Below, piece after piece: positions 1-8,178 of a stretch of 64,000 nucleotides of DNA. Source of the stretch: Arthrobacter wenxiniae (GTDB lineage: Bacteria > Actinomycetota > Actinomycetes > Actinomycetales > Micrococcaceae); the NCBI RefSeq assembly GCF_013376105.1, contig NZ_JAAMFM010000019.1, forward strand, positions 1-64,000, in the 5' to 3' direction. The position numbers were made by a program, and so were the translations under genes. Each line of letters starts with the position of its first letter. The stretch's first letter is position 1. The notes under the pieces are model-generated. The model had not been told where the DNA came from. It did no database searches and saw nothing but the letters and a program-made list of their open reading frames with translations.

Positions 1-2
1 CC

Positions 3-896
3 CTATGCCGTGGCCGCCCGGTCGTATTCGGCCCGCCCCGCGGCGTCCAATTCGCCAAACGTTTCCTCATCAAGGCGCAGCGCCGCGGCGCCAAGGTTTT
101 CTTCCAGGTGTTTGACCGAGGACGTTCCCGGAATGGGGAGCATCGCAGGGGAACGCCGGAGGAGCCAGGCGAGGGCCACCTGGGAGGGTGTGGCACCCAG
201 CCGCCGGGCCGCCTCGTCCACCGGGCCGCCGGGCTCGGCCAGCCTGCCCGCGGAGATCGGTGCCCACGGGATGAAGGCAATGCCGTGCTGCTCCGCGTAG
301 TCCAACACGTCCTCGGAGGAGCGGTCGGTGAGGTTGTACCGGTTTTGCACGCTCGCTACGGTGAAGTACCCGGCGGCGGTTTCCAGTTCCGCCACCGTTA
401 CCTGGGAGAGGCCAAGGGCCCTGACCTTGCCTTCGTCCTGAAGTTGGCGCATGGTCCCGAACTGCTCCTCAGCCGGCACCTTCGGGTCGATGCGGTGCAG
501 CTGGAACAGGTCCAGGGCGTCAACCTTGAGCTTGCGCAGGCTCAGCTCAACCTGTTGGCGCAGGTATTCGGCCCGGCCCAGGGGTACCCATTTGTGGGGT
601 GCCGGGCGCGCCTGGCCGGCCTTTGTGGCAATGCGCAGCCCGGCGGGATAGGGATGCAGCGCCTCGGCGATGATCCGCTCGGACACGTCGGGCCCGTAGG
701 AGTCCGCCGTGTCGATGAAGTCGACGCCCAGTTCCACGGCGCGGCGGACCGTGGCCAGGGCGGCCGCATGGTCGGCGGGTTCGCCCCAAACGCCTTCCCC
801 GGTAATCCGCATGGCGCCGTACCCCAGCCGCTGGACGGTCCCGAGATCCTTGATGTCGATGGTGGCCGCTAAGGCCGATTCTGTGTTTTGGGCCAT
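3..896 (-). CDS. Aldo/keto reductase family oxidoreductase
   Basis: A complete 297-aa protein with the aldo/keto reductase TIM-barrel layout. It has the N-terminal region ending in [12 protein letters not shown], where the Asp and catalytic Tyr sit, then the active-site Lys region (IATKAGQ), the His region (LFQLHRID) and the C-terminal NADPH-binding segment ([14 protein letters not shown]). The family reduces aldehydes and ketones with NADPH in the cytoplasm. The substrate cannot be read from the sequence. It lies 3' of a small monooxygenase gene and the hpa operon on the same strand, but a large palindrome at 940-1026 separates it, so it is probably a separate transcript. No convincing Shine-Dalgarno sequence precedes the ATG. 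Confidence 0.9.
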   Translation of the reverse strand: MAQNTESALAATIDIKDLGTVQRLGYGAMRITGEGVWGEPADHAAALATVRRAVELGVDFIDTADSYGPDVSERIIAEALHPYPAGLRIATKAGQARPAPHKWVPLGRAEYLRQQVELSLRKLKVDALDLFQLHRIDPKVPAEEQFGTMRQLQDEGKVRALGLSQVTVAELETAAGYFTVASVQNRYNLTDRSSEDVLDYAEQHGIAFIPWAPISAGRLAEPGGPVDEAARRLGATPSQVALAWLLRRSPAMLPIPGTSSVKHLEENLGAAALRLDEETFGELDAAGRAEYDRAATA

Positions 897-939
897 GTTC
901 GGGCCAACCAGTGCCGCGCCGGCAATATTCCGGGACGTG

Positions 940-1026
940 CCTTGAACTTGCGCACCGTTGGCAGTGGGCCGTGCGCCACTTTAGAAGTGGCGCACGGTTG
1001 GCAGTTACCGGTGCGCAGGTTCAAGG
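940..1026. repeat. Nested inverted repeat (REP-like intergenic palindrome)
   Basis: Two inverted repeats are nested in 87 bp. The outer arms are 940-957 (CCTTGAACTTGCGCACCG) and 1009-1026, matching at 17 of 18 positions. The inner arms are 969-981 and 985-997 (CCGTGCGCCACTT and its exact complement) around a 3-nt loop. Each spacer between outer and inner arms begins with TTGGCAGT, so a direct repeat is also present. It lies between two leftward genes and could act as a terminator or mRNA-stabilising structure. The double nesting resembles a mobile intergenic palindrome more than a simple terminator. Confidence 0.75.
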
Positions 1027-1038
1027 TTCATGCCGGCC

Positions 1039-1329
1039 TCAGCCCAGGTCGACGACGTCGAACTCGAGCAGGTCCATGCCGCTGGCCACCGGCGCCTGGG
1101 CGGCGTGGTCGTGGCCGGCCCGCTGGGCACGCCAGTTCTCGAAATCCTCCCGGGTGGCCCACTGCGTGTAGACGAAGTAGCGTTCCTCCCCGGCGACGGG
1201 GCGCAGCAGCTGGAAGCCCTCGAATCCGGGGGAACCGTCCACAGAATGCTTGCGGGCCGCGAAGCGCGCCTCCAGTTCGGAACCGGCCTCGACGGGGACC
1301 TTGAGGGCGTTAATGACAACGATGGACAT
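1039..1329 (-). CDS. Antibiotic biosynthesis monooxygenase (ABM) domain protein
   Basis: A 96-aa single-domain protein of the dimeric alpha/beta-barrel ABM type. It starts SIVVINALKVP and has the conserved GFEGFQLLRP and YFVYTQWATREDFENW segments. Family members include small heme-degrading or quinol monooxygenases that need no bound cofactor. Which of these applies is not visible. The start is supported by an AGGAG box just upstream on the minus strand. It follows hpaI on the same strand after 136 bp, so it may be the distal gene of the aromatic catabolic operon, where such proteins often oxidise or detoxify intermediates. Confidence 0.8.
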   Translation of the reverse strand: MSIVVINALKVPVEAGSELEARFAARKHSVDGSPGFEGFQLLRPVAGEERYFVYTQWATREDFENWRAQRAGHDHAAQAPVASGMDLLEFDVVDLG

Positions 1330-1465
1330 GGGTGCTCCTTCCGGGCCCGGAACGGCCGGGCCGCATACTCCTCCACGCTAGCGCAATGCACGCCATGATG
1401 CCGCCGGCAGCCCCACTGCGCGGTCAATGGCGGTAGCCACGGAAGTGCCCCTTGGGACGGGCGGG

Positions 1466-2281
1466 TCAGTAGCTGGCAGGGGTTTGGACAGGCTCCCCCA
1501 GCGGCGGCAGATAGCGGGCAGCGAGGGCCTCGCTGCCGCGGGCCAGCATCGCCACGTCCGCACCAACGAGAATGAAGTCCACGCCGGCCGCCAGGTAGCG
1601 GCGCGCCGTGGCCTCGGCGAAGGCGTTCACGCCCACCGGCTTGCCGGCCGCCTTGGCGGCCTTGATGCAATGCTCGACGGCGGCCGTGACGTCCGGGTGT
1701 TCCTGCTGTCCCAGCACGCCCATGGAGGCGGCGAGGTCGGAGGGTCCGATGAAGACGGCGTCGACCCCGTCCACGGCGAGAATCTCCGCCACGTTGTCCA
1801 CGGCCTGGGCCGACTCGATCTGGACGATCACCGTGATGGTTTCCGAGGCGCGGGCCAGGTAGTCCGGGATGCGGTTCCACCGCGCGGAGCGGGCCAGGGC
1901 CGAGCCCACGCCCCTGACACCGAGCGGCGGGTACCGGGCGGCGGAGACCGCGGCAGCGGCGTCGTCGGCCGTGTGGACCATGGGGATCAGCAGCGACTGC
2001 ACACCAAGGTCAAGGTACTGCTTGATGACCACGGTCTCGTTGACGGGCGGGCGGACCACGGCCTTCACCGGGTAGCCGTGCACGGCCTGGAGCTGGGCCA
2101 GCACGGACTCGAGCCCGTTGGGGCTGTGCTCGGCGTCGATGAGCAGCCAGTCCAGGCCGGCGCCCGCGCAGATTTCGGCCACCAGGGGGCTGCCGGAGCA
2201 CACCCACATGCCGGCCAGCGGGCGGTCCGAGGCGGCGAGGGCGTCCTTGAACGACGGGTCGGGGTTCAGCTGAACTGGCAT
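1466..2281 (-). CDS. hpaI: 4-hydroxy-2-oxoheptanedioate aldolase (HpcH/HpaI family)
   Basis: A 271-aa class II pyruvate aldolase. It cleaves 4-hydroxy-2-oxoheptanedioate to pyruvate and succinic semialdehyde, the last step of homoprotocatechuate meta-cleavage. The metal ligands of the family are visible: Glu in VQIESAQAV and Asp in IGPSDLAAS. The catalytic-site segments DAEHSPN and VVRPP are also present. The first 16 bp overlap the end of hpaH, which implies translational coupling. Its position at the 3' end of hpaE-hpaD-hpaH supports this exact role over other HpcH/HpaI aldolases. Confidence 0.92.
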   Translation of the reverse strand: MPVQLNPDPSFKDALAASDRPLAGMWVCSGSPLVAEICAGAGLDWLLIDAEHSPNGLESVLAQLQAVHGYPVKAVVRPPVNETVVIKQYLDLGVQSLLIPMVHTADDAAAAVSAARYPPLGVRGVGSALARSARWNRIPDYLARASETITVIVQIESAQAVDNVAEILAVDGVDAVFIGPSDLAASMGVLGQQEHPDVTAAVEHCIKAAKAAGKPVGVNAFAEATARRYLAAGVDFILVGADVAMLARGSEALAARYLPPLGEPVQTPASY

Positions 2282-3051
2282 GTGATGGTCCCCAGCTTCC
2301 CGTAGTCGGCAAAGACGGTGTCCCCTTCATTGACCCACAGGGGCCGCGTGAAGGAGCCGGCGAGGATGAGCTCGCCGGCCTTGAGCGAGTCGCCGTGCGG
2401 GGCGATCTTGTTCGCCAGCCAGGACACGCCCTGCGCCGGGTGGTTGAGCACGCCGGCGGCCACCCCGGTCTCCTCGACGGTCTGGTTCTTGAACAGGATG
2501 GCCGCCACCCAGCGCAGGTCCAGGGCGTCCGGCTTGACCGGGGTGCCGCCCACCACCATGGCGCCCATGGCCGCGTTGTCGGAGATGGTGTCCACTATGG
2601 TGCGGCCCTCCATCTCAATCCGGGAGTCGAGGATTTCCAACGCCGGAGTGACGTACTCGGTGGCGCGCAGCACGTCGAAGAGGGTGGCGTCCGGGCCGCT
2701 GATGTCCTCCTTGAGCAGGAACGCCAGCTCCACCTCAACGCGCGGGTGTGAATACTGCTTCCACTCCACCGTGGCGCCGTTTTCCAGGATCATGTCCTTG
2801 AAGATGATCCCGTAGTCCGGCTCCGTGATGCCGGTGGCGTACTGCATTGCCTTGGACGTCAGGCCGATCTTGTGCCCGCCCAGCACCCGCCCGGCAGCCT
2901 CGCCGCGCCGCCGCCAAAGGTTCTGGACCCGGTAGGAGTCCTCGACCGTCATCTCCGGGTACCGTGCCGTCAGCCGCGGCACCGGCACCCGGCTCTTTCC
3001 GGCGTCGACCAGTTCATCGGCGATGCGCGCGATGGTTTCATCATCAAGCAT
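2266..3051 (-). CDS. hpaH: 2-oxo-hept-4-ene-1,7-dioate hydratase
   Basis: A 261-aa hydratase of the FAH-related HpaH/MhpD family. It adds water to 2-oxohept-4-ene-1,7-dioate to give the HpaI substrate. The conserved segments GHKIGLTSKAMQ, EPDYGIIFKDM and VEVELAFLL (metal-ligand glutamates) are present, with the family's usual length. The ATG at 3051 is chosen over an upstream start at 3078 because a GAGGAGA ribosome-binding site sits just before it. The 3' end overlaps hpaI by 16 bp, and hpaD ends 36 bp upstream. Confidence 0.92.
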   Translation of the reverse strand: MLDDETIARIADELVDAGKSRVPVPRLTARYPEMTVEDSYRVQNLWRRRGEAAGRVLGGHKIGLTSKAMQYATGITEPDYGIIFKDMILENGATVEWKQYSHPRVEVELAFLLKEDISGPDATLFDVLRATEYVTPALEILDSRIEMEGRTIVDTISDNAAMGAMVVGGTPVKPDALDLRWVAAILFKNQTVEETGVAAGVLNHPAQGVSWLANKIAPHGDSLKAGELILAGSFTRPLWVNEGDTVFADYGKLGTITCQFS

Positions 3052-3087
3052 GGTGTCTCCTCTATCGCTGGTCCCCAATGGCGGATG

Positions 3088-4185
3088 TTAGAGCTGTGAG
3101 CCCATCTTGAAGCCGATCTCCTCGGCCGGCTCGCCGTTGATCGCGTCGCCGGGGGCACGGGTGTAGGAGAAGCCGTCGGCGCCGACGGTGACGGCCATTT
3201 CGGACGATTCGGTCCGCTTGATGACCGGCTGCGGCTTGCCGTCCAGGTCCAGGACCAGGGAGGCCTCGGTGTACCAGGAGGGGACCACGGGGTTGCCCCA
3301 CCAGTCGCGGCGCTGGTTGTCGTGGACGTCCCAGGTCACCGTGGGGTTGTCCGGGTCGCCCGTGTAGTAGTCCTGCGTGTAGATCTCCACCCGGTGGTCG
3401 TCCGGGTCCAGGATGTACAGGTAGAAGGCGTTGGAGACGCCGTGCCGGCCGGGGCCGCGCTCGATCCGGTCGGAGATGCGCAGGGCACCCATCTTGTCGC
3501 AGATCTGGATGATGTTGTGCTTCTCGTGCGTGGCGAACGCGAGGTGGTGCATGCGCGGGCCGTCGCCGCCGGTCAGGGCAGTGTCATGGACGGTCTGCTT
3601 GCGGTGCATCCAGGCCGCGTAGGTGACGCCGTCGGAGTCCTTGATGTCCTCGGAGACGCGGAAGCCCAGGTCCTCAAGGTACTTCCGGCCCTTCGGCACG
3701 TCCGGGGTGACCTGGTTGAAGTGGTCCAGGCGGACAAGCTCGCCGGCCGTGTAGAGGTCGTAGCGCTGGGTCAGGCGCTCCACGTGCGTGGTCTCGTAGA
3801 AGAATTCGTAGGGGAAGCCCAGCGGGTCCTCGACGCGGACGGCGTCGCCGATGCCCTTGACGAAGCCGTCCTTGCGGCGTTCGGTGCGGCAGCCCAGTTC
3901 CTTGTAGTAGGCCTCGGCGGCGTCCACCTCTTCGGGGGACTTCACGCGGAAGGCTGCGGCGGCGATGGCGGCCACGGGGCCCTGGCGGAGCACCAGGTTG
4001 TGGTGGATGAACTCCTCCAGGGAGCGCAGGTAGATGGTGTTCCCGTCTTCCTCGGTGACGTGCAGGCCCAGCACGTCCACGTAGAACTCGCGGGACCTGG
4101 CCAGGTCGGTGACGACCATTTCCATGTAGGCGCAGCGGACGATGTCCGGTGCGGGGACGGAGGGTGTGGGGATGAAGTCGGTCAT
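3088..4185 (-). CDS. hpaD: Homoprotocatechuate 2,3-dioxygenase (extradiol, type I)
   Basis: A 365-aa ring-cleavage dioxygenase of the VOC superfamily. It opens 3,4-dihydroxyphenylacetate to 5-carboxymethyl-2-hydroxymuconate semialdehyde. The metal triad lies at His155 (LDHFNQ), His214 (RMHHLAF) and Glu267 (HRVEIYT), with the acid-base His at 200 (QTVHDT). These are the same residue numbers as in the characterised Brevibacterium fuscum enzyme, so length and alignment match throughout. The ATG at 4185 has a GAGGAG box 6 bp upstream. A 69-residue upstream extension of the open frame overlaps hpaE and is rejected. The metal (Fe or Mn) cannot be told from sequence. Confidence 0.96.
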   Translation of the reverse strand: MTDFIPTPSVPAPDIVRCAYMEMVVTDLARSREFYVDVLGLHVTEEDGNTIYLRSLEEFIHHNLVLRQGPVAAIAAAAFRVKSPEEVDAAEAYYKELGCRTERRKDGFVKGIGDAVRVEDPLGFPYEFFYETTHVERLTQRYDLYTAGELVRLDHFNQVTPDVPKGRKYLEDLGFRVSEDIKDSDGVTYAAWMHRKQTVHDTALTGGDGPRMHHLAFATHEKHNIIQICDKMGALRISDRIERGPGRHGVSNAFYLYILDPDDHRVEIYTQDYYTGDPDNPTVTWDVHDNQRRDWWGNPVVPSWYTEASLVLDLDGKPQPVIKRTESSEMAVTVGADGFSYTRAPGDAINGEPAEEIGFKMGSQL

Positions 4186-4214
4186 TTCAGTACTCCTCAG
4201 TGAGCAGGGGGTGG

Positions 4215-5720
4215 TCAGTTGACGGCGGAAGCGCCGAATTTGGGGGTGTGGACGGTGCCGAGGGTGATGTGCACGGCCTGCTGGTCGGTGTAGAAGTCGA
4301 TGGAGCGGAAGCCGCCCTCGTGGCCCAGGCCGGAGGCCTTGACGCCGCCGAAGGGGGTGCGCAGGTCGCGGACGTTGTGGCTGTTCAGCCACACCATGCC
4401 GGCCTCCACGTTTTGGGCAAAGTTGTGGGCGCGGGTGAGGTTCTGCGTCCAGATGTAGGCGGCCAGCCCGTACTTGACGCCGTTCGCCAGGGCGAGCGCC
4501 TCGTCGTCGTTCTCAAAGGGCGTGATGGCGACGACGGGGCCGAAGATCTCCTCCTGGAAGATCCGCGCGTCGGGCTTCACGTCGGCGAAGACGGTGGGGG
4601 CGACGTAGTTGCCGGTGTCCAGGCCCTCGGGGCGGCCGCCGCCGGCGAGCAGGCGGCCCTCGGACTTGCCGATCTCCACATAGCTCATGACCTTGTTGTA
4701 GTGTTCCGGGTGCACCAGGGCGCCCACCTCGGTCTTGGGGTCGTGGGGGTCGCCCACCACGATGTTCCTGGCCCGGGCCGCGTACTTTTCGCAGAATTCA
4801 TCGTAGACGGATCGCTCCACCAGGATGCGGGAGCCGGCCGTGCAGCGCTCGCCGTTGAGGGAGAAGACGCCGAACAGGGCGGAGTCGATCGCGGCGTCGA
4901 GGTCGGCGTCGGCGAAGACCACGCAGGGGCTCTTGCCGCCGAGTTCCATGGACAGGCCCTTGAGGGACGTGGCGGCGTTGCGGAAGATGGTCTGCCCCGT
5001 GGTGGTCTCGCCGGTGAAGGAGATCAGCGGCACGTCCGGGTGCTTGACCAGGGCGTCGCCGGCAGCCTCGCCGAGGCCGTTGACCAAGTTGAACACGCCG
5101 TGCGGCAGGCCGGCATCCTCAAAGATGGTGGCCCACAGCGACGCGGACAGGGGGGTGAACTCGGCCGGCTTGAGCACCACGGTGCAGCCGGAGGCCAGCG
5201 CGGGGGCCAGCTTCCAGGACTCGAGCATGAACGGCGTGTTCCAGGGGGTGATGAGGCCTGCGACGCCGATCGGCTTGCGGTTGACGTAGTTGATCTGGGC
5301 GCCGGGAACCTTCATGGCGTCGTCGAACTGCGCCACGATCAAGTCCGCGAAGAAACGGAAGTTTTCGGCGGCGCGCAGCGCCTGGCCGCGGGCCTGGGTG
5401 ATGGGCAGGCCCGAATCAAACGTTTCCAGCTCGGCCAGCCGGCCCTCCTGGGCCTCGACGGCGTCGGCGATCCTGTTCAGGACGCGGGCGCGTTCGCGCG
5501 GCTTCATGCGCGGCCACGGGCCGTCGGTGAATGCCTTGGTGGCGGCGGCGACGGCGAGGTCGATGTCCGCCTTCTGGCCGGCTGCGGCCGTCGCGTAGTT
5601 GCCGTTGGAGACCGGGTCCAGGACGTCGAAGGTCTCGCCACCGACGGAGTCGACGAACTTGCCGTCGATGTAGTGCTGGATGTGGGTGGGCAGGTTCTCC
5701 GGAAGGTAGTGCTCAGCCAT
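4215..5720 (-). CDS. hpaE: 5-carboxymethyl-2-hydroxymuconate semialdehyde dehydrogenase
   Basis: A 501-aa NAD-dependent aldehyde dehydrogenase. It oxidises the ring-cleavage semialdehyde made by HpaD to the dicarboxylate. The catalytic Cys is in NGERCTAGSR, the general-base Glu is in MELGGKSP, and the cofactor loop is TGETTTGQ. The ATG at 5720 follows an AGGA box. The gene lies 29 bp upstream of the hpaD start and shares its strand, so the two are cotranscribed. Length and context fit HpaE better than a generic aldehyde dehydrogenase. Confidence 0.93.
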   Translation of the reverse strand: MAEHYLPENLPTHIQHYIDGKFVDSVGGETFDVLDPVSNGNYATAAAGQKADIDLAVAAATKAFTDGPWPRMKPRERARVLNRIADAVEAQEGRLAELETFDSGLPITQARGQALRAAENFRFFADLIVAQFDDAMKVPGAQINYVNRKPIGVAGLITPWNTPFMLESWKLAPALASGCTVVLKPAEFTPLSASLWATIFEDAGLPHGVFNLVNGLGEAAGDALVKHPDVPLISFTGETTTGQTIFRNAATSLKGLSMELGGKSPCVVFADADLDAAIDSALFGVFSLNGERCTAGSRILVERSVYDEFCEKYAARARNIVVGDPHDPKTEVGALVHPEHYNKVMSYVEIGKSEGRLLAGGGRPEGLDTGNYVAPTVFADVKPDARIFQEEIFGPVVAITPFENDDEALALANGVKYGLAAYIWTQNLTRAHNFAQNVEAGMVWLNSHNVRDLRTPFGGVKASGLGHEGGFRSIDFYTDQQAVHITLGTVHTPKFGASAVN

Positions 5721-5762
5721 GGGGAAACGTCCTTTTTTCTGCGGTGTTCGGGTGGGGGTCTG

Positions 5763-6455
5763 TCAGTACGTGGGCGTCAGCGGGGTGTGCGCCCGCTGGT
5801 CGGGGGTGCTGCGGGCCAGATAGGCATGCAGGGTCGCCGCGCGGTGGGCGCGCGCCGCGCGTTCCACGGTTTCGGCGTCCGCCCCGGCTTCGAGCAGGTT
5901 CAGCAACGCCTCGTGCTCGGCCACGGATTCGCGGGCGCGGCCCGGCACATAGCTGAAGGTGGAGGAGCGCAGGGCCTGCAGCCGGTTCCAGCCGCGGTGG
6001 ACCAGGTCCAGGATGTGCGGGTTGGGACAGTTTTCAAACAGGACGCTGTGGAAGTCCAGGTTCAGCGCAGTGAACCGGACCGGGTCAAAATGCTCCAGGC
6101 ACTCGCGCATGGCCGCGTTGACGGCCCTTGCCCGGGCGATGTCCTCCGGCGTGATCAGGGGGGCGGAGAGGGCGGTGGCCGCCCCCTCCACAATGCTGAG
6201 CGTCTGCATCGTGTACAGGTACTCGGTGGGGTCGATTCCCGCGACCGTGGCGCCGACGTTGCGTTCGAAGGTGACGAAGCTTTCGGCCTCCAGGCGGCGG
6301 ATGGCCTCGCGAACGGGCACCACGCTGAAGCCGAGGTCCTCGGCCAGCTTGGCCAGCACCAGCCGGTAGCCGGGGGTGTATTCGCCGCCGAGGATTTTCT
6401 CCTTGATGGCGGCGTAGGCACGCTCCGACTTGCTGCCGGCTTCCTGGGTGGTCAC
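5763..6455 (-). CDS. GntR-family regulator with FCD ligand domain
   Basis: A 230-aa protein. An N-terminal winged helix (YAAIKEKILGGEYTPGYRL, VVPVREAIRRLEAE) is followed by an all-helical FCD domain. That domain carries the usual metal/effector residues (LDFHSVLF, VAEHEALL, ARAHRAAT). It probably represses the hpa operon until a pathway intermediate binds. The GTG at 6455 is chosen because it overlaps the upstream stop codon as GTGA; an ATG at 6491 would overlap the previous gene by 40 bp. The perfect palindrome at 7986-7999 is its best candidate operator, which would make the regulator autoregulated as the second gene of the operon. Confidence 0.9.
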   Translation of the reverse strand: MTTQEAGSKSERAYAAIKEKILGGEYTPGYRLVLAKLAEDLGFSVVPVREAIRRLEAESFVTFERNVGATVAGIDPTEYLYTMQTLSIVEGAATALSAPLITPEDIARARAVNAAMRECLEHFDPVRFTALNLDFHSVLFENCPNPHILDLVHRGWNRLQALRSSTFSYVPGRARESVAEHEALLNLLEAGADAETVERAARAHRAATLHAYLARSTPDQRAHTPLTPTY

Positions 6456-7924
6456 GGTTGCGCCGCCGGGTTCGGATGCGTGGCAGCCCACTCGGCGAAC
6501 TTGGCCTTCCAGGCTGCGTTCATCGGGTACAGGCCCTCCACGCTGTTGCCTTCGCCGACCTTCTCGGCAATGAAGGTTTCCTCGTGCTCCTGGGCGATGG
6601 CGCCGTCGGCCACTTCCTCCGCCAACGACGGCGGGATCACCAGCAGTCCGTCCGAGTCGCCAACGATGATGTCGCCGGGCTGGACGGTGGCACCGCCGCA
6701 GGAGATGGTCAGGTCGGTGTCCCAGGGGATGTGCTTGCGGCCCAGGACCGCCGGGTGTGCGCCGGTGAAGAAGGTGGGCATGTCCAGCGCCGCCACGGCG
6801 GCCACGTCACGCACGCCGCCGTCGGTCACGATCGCCGCGGCGCCCCTGACCTGGGCGCGCAGGGCCAGAATGTCCCCGACCGTGCCGGTGCCGGGCTCGC
6901 CGCGGGCCTCCATGACCAGCACGTCGCCGTCGTTCAGGTCGTTGATGATGCGCTTCTGGGCGTTGAAGCCCCCGCCGTGGGTCTTGAACAGGTCCTCGCG
7001 GTTGGGCACGTAGCGCAGGGTCCGGGCCGTGCCGGCGATCCGCAGCTCCGGGCGGGTGGACTTGAGCCCGTCGATGCTGACGTTGTTCAGGCCGAGCTTG
7101 CGCAGCTGGGCGCTGAGGGTTGCGGTGCCGACGCTCGTGAGCTTGCGCTTGAGCTCGGCGCTGAGGCCCTGCGGGGCGAGGCCCGCCGCCTCGGCGGAGC
7201 CCCAGGCGTCCTCGCGGTCGGCATCGGTGGCCTTCGGCCCGTTGCCAAAGTCCGCCAGTTCCGCGCTGCCTTGGACGACGGCGGTGCGCAGCCGGCCCGT
7301 GGACAGGCCGGCGCCCGGGGCGTCGACCTCGACCTCAATGAGATCCCCGGGGACGGCAACGGAGGAGCCGGCCGGCGTGCCGGTGAGGATGATGTCGCCC
7401 GGTTCCAGCGTCATCAGCTGGGACAGGTCCGCCACGATCTGGCTGAACGGGAAGATCAGCCCGGCCGTCGTGTCCTCCTGCACGAGCCGGCCATTGACCC
7501 AGGTGCGCACGCGCAGGGCGGCGGGGTCGACGTCGGCCGCTGGGATCAGGCCCGGGCCGAACGGGGTGAAGCCGTCGCCGGACTTGGAGCGGACGTTGGA
7601 GCCTTTGTCCGCGTACTTGAGGTCGTACACGCCGAGGTCGTTGCTGGCGGTGACGTGGCCGACGTGCTGCCATGCATTTTCAAGGCTGACGCGGCGGGCG
7701 GCCTTGCCGATGACCAGGGCAATCTCGCCCTCGTAGGCCAGCAGTTCGCAGCCGGCGGGGCGTTCGATCGCGGAGCCGCTCAGGCTCAGCGAGGAGGACG
7801 CCTTGAGGAAGTAGGACGGCTTGGCCGGGGTGCGCCCGCGCTGCTCGGCCCGCGACTGGTACGCAAGGTGGACGGCGATGACCTTGCCGGCCTGCTTGAG
7901 CGTGGCTGCAGTGACTTGTTCCAC
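6452..7924 (-). CDS. FAH hydrolase/isomerase domain fused to RraA-like aldolase/decarboxylase domain
   Basis: A 490-aa two-domain protein, first gene of the hpa operon. Residues of roughly 30-230 form a fumarylacetoacetate-hydrolase fold. Its ExE metal motif is in LAYEGEIALVIG, followed by VTASNDLGVYDLK and the signature LEPGDIILTGTPAG. Roughly 260-470 form an RraA-like domain with an intact D-X20-R-D motif (Asp of GDILAL, 20 residues, then RD of DGGVRD), the metal/substrate motif of HMG/CHA-type aldolases and oxaloacetate decarboxylases. In the classical pathway HpaG is two tandem FAH domains, one decarboxylating and one isomerising; here the second is replaced by RraA. I infer that the RraA half does the C-C bond step. 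The GTG at 7924 has AGGAG 7 bp upstream and is preferred to the ATG at 7963. Confidence 0.82.
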   Translation of the reverse strand: MEQVTAATLKQAGKVIAVHLAYQSRAEQRGRTPAKPSYFLKASSSLSLSGSAIERPAGCELLAYEGEIALVIGKAARRVSLENAWQHVGHVTASNDLGVYDLKYADKGSNVRSKSGDGFTPFGPGLIPAADVDPAALRVRTWVNGRLVQEDTTAGLIFPFSQIVADLSQLMTLEPGDIILTGTPAGSSVAVPGDLIEVEVDAPGAGLSTGRLRTAVVQGSAELADFGNGPKATDADREDAWGSAEAAGLAPQGLSAELKRKLTSVGTATLSAQLRKLGLNNVSIDGLKSTRPELRIAGTARTLRYVPNREDLFKTHGGGFNAQKRIINDLNDGDVLVMEARGEPGTGTVGDILALRAQVRGAAAIVTDGGVRDVAAVAALDMPTFFTGAHPAVLGRKHIPWDTDLTISCGGATVQPGDIIVGDSDGLLVIPPSLAEEVADGAIAQEHEETFIAEKVGEGNSVEGLYPMNAAWKAKFAEWAATHPNPAAQP

Positions 7925-7985
7925 GGAACACTCCTGGGATCGGTTGGCGTGCGGGCCCTTCATATGGTCCCGACATCAAGTACGA

Positions 7986-7999
7986 AATCGTATACGATT
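7986..7999. promoter_or_regulatory. GntR/FCD-type operator palindrome
   Basis: AATCGTATACGATT is a perfect 14-bp palindrome. Its core GTATAC flanked by matching arms is the usual form of operators for FCD-type GntR repressors. It starts directly after the -10 hexamer of the hpa promoter and so covers the expected transcription start, a good site for repression. The operon's own GntR protein (5763-6455) is the likely ligand. Confidence 0.75.
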
Positions 8000-8029
8000 A
8001 CCTTAGCGTGGTGGCCTTGGTCACGTCAA
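8000..8029 (-). promoter_or_regulatory. hpa operon promoter (sigma-70-like)
   Basis: On the minus strand, TTGACG (8024-8029) and TAAGGT (8000-8005) are separated by 18 bp. The operator palindrome follows at once, and the GTG start of the FAH-RraA gene lies about 70 bp further downstream. The remainder of the 254-bp gap (7925-8178) holds nothing else recognisable. Confidence 0.65.
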
Positions 8030-8178
8030 GCCCCCGGGACGGTCGTTTTCGGCGCCGCCGCTGGAGCACGTCGGCCGTTGCGGCGATTGAAAATGCAGCT
8101 GATGCGGGTTGGTGATCAGCTTGACCGCATCTGCTGTCATTTCGATTCGGGCCCGGGCCGGGCGTCAGTTGCCCGGGA

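Noticed and set aside
4200-7013. 937-aa open frame on the plus strand opposite hpaE, GntR and the FAH-RraA gene
   Set aside because: It is antisense to three well-supported genes. Its Val/Gly/Asp-rich composition is the usual shadow of high G/C third positions.
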